DNA of 6,012 bases, taken from NCBI GenBank assembly GCA_021808195.1, contig JAKBCE010000152.1, positions 1 through 6,012 of the forward strand, written 5' to 3'. This DNA is from Pseudomonadota bacterium. GTDB taxonomy: Bacteria > Pseudomonadota > Gammaproteobacteria > Steroidobacterales > Steroidobacteraceae. Shown here one piece after another: positions 5,676 to 6,012 of the stretch (positions within the stretch are counted from its first letter, which is position 1; every line of letters begins with the position of its first letter). The notes under the pieces are model-generated. The model saw only the letters and a list, made by a program, of their open reading frames with translations. It was not told the origin of the DNA and did no database searches. A program made the position numbers and the translations under genes.

Positions 5676-5793
5676 GGGGCACATGCTCGAATTGCTCTGC
5701 GGCGCGCGCTAGCATGCGCGGCTCGTGCGGGCCATCCGGACCCGCCCGGGCGGCTGCGGCGCTCCCCTGGCCGTCTCGCCACCGGCAGACTCT

Positions 5794-5799
5794 GGAGGA
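5794..5799 (+). promoter_or_regulatory. Shine-Dalgarno site of the S10 peptidase gene
   Basis: GGAGGA at 5794-5799 lies nine bases before ATG 5809. It fixes the start of the truncated gene, whose first residues are a signal peptide. Confidence 0.8.
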
Positions 5800-5808
5800 C
5801 TCATCCGC

Positions 5809-6012
5809 ATGCACCGCACCCTCGTCCTGTCGCTCGCCAGCTTTGCGCTCGCCCTGCCGGCGGCGGTCCTGGCCGCACCGAAGGCCCCGATGCCGGCCCC
5901 GCACGCGCTCGCCGTGCCCAAGGCCCGCACCTCGATCACCCACGGCAGCGTCGTGATCGGCGGTCAGCGCATCCGCTACACGGCGACGGCCGGCACGATC
6001 ATCCTGAAGAAC
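5809..6012 (+). CDS. N-terminus of a secreted S10-family serine carboxypeptidase (3' end outside window)
   Basis: The frame from ATG 5809 stays open to the right edge, giving 68 residues. It begins with a signal peptide (HR, a hydrophobic core LVLSLASFALALPAAV, then LAA), cleaved around residue 22, so the product is exported to the periplasm or beyond. After an Ala/Pro-rich spacer come SITHGSVVIGGQRIRYTATA and GTIILKN. The pattern T-H-x-S/G-V-x-I-x-G-x-x-I-x-Y-x-A-T-A-G-T is characteristic of bacterial S10 peptidases (serine carboxypeptidase-like), which remove C-terminal residues from peptides. The catalytic Ser, Asp and His are all outside the window. It is preceded by a good ribosome binding site and a 133-base gap after the PPK2 gene, in which I see no clear promoter or terminator. 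Confidence 0.8.
   Translation, partial: MHRTLVLSLASFALALPAAVLAAPKAPMPAPHALAVPKARTSITHGSVVIGGQRIRYTATAGTIILKN

Noticed and set aside
5676..5808. G+C-rich palindromes (such as CCGCCCGGGCGG) between PPK2 and the S10 peptidase gene
   Set aside because: They are short, have no T-run and no clear loop, so there is no basis for a terminator call.

Overview
The window is GC-rich DNA (roughly 60-65% G+C by eye) with Gram-negative genes: an OmpA-type outer-membrane protein with a peptidoglycan-binding domain, signal peptides and a probable envelope lipoprotein tail. Protein style and gene content suggest a proteobacterium, most likely a gammaproteobacterium of the Xanthomonadales/Nevskiales/Steroidobacter kind. 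That placement is inference, because no rRNA or taxonomic marker is present.

Layout, left to right. (1) Positions 3-206 hold the C-terminal tail of a + strand gene cut by the window edge. (2) Positions 207-880 contain no intact gene; at about 286-462 on the - strand there is what looks like the remains of a small membrane-protein gene. (3) Positions 895-1961 (+) are an OmpA-family gene (signal peptide, beta-barrel, Pro-rich linker, OmpA domain) broken into three reading frames by two single-base shifts, one in a G8 run and one in the linker. A perfect 15-bp hairpin terminator follows. (4) Positions 3712-2170 (-) are a two-gene unit: a short GntR/YtrA-type repressor and a DUF1648 + DUF5808 multi-pass membrane protein. 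A promoter-like sequence containing a 6-13-6 inverted repeat lies just upstream and looks like an autoregulatory operator. (5) Positions 3918-4775 (+), divergent from the repressor, encode an eight-helix DoxX-like membrane protein that appears to be an internal duplication. (6) Positions 4845-5675 (+) encode a PPK2-family polyphosphate:nucleotide phosphotransferase with complete Walker motifs. (7) Positions 5809-6012 (+) are the start of a secreted S10-type serine carboxypeptidase cut by the right edge.

No mobile element, CRISPR array, tRNA or rRNA is visible. The genes do not form one pathway. The clearest functional unit is the YtrA-like repressor with its membrane-protein partner; DoxX-like and PPK2 may be co-transcribed (69-base gap under the chosen PPK2 start). 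I see no convincing new system. The points most worth checking are the double frameshift in the OmpA gene, the operator/promoter upstream of the repressor, and the decayed gene near the left end.
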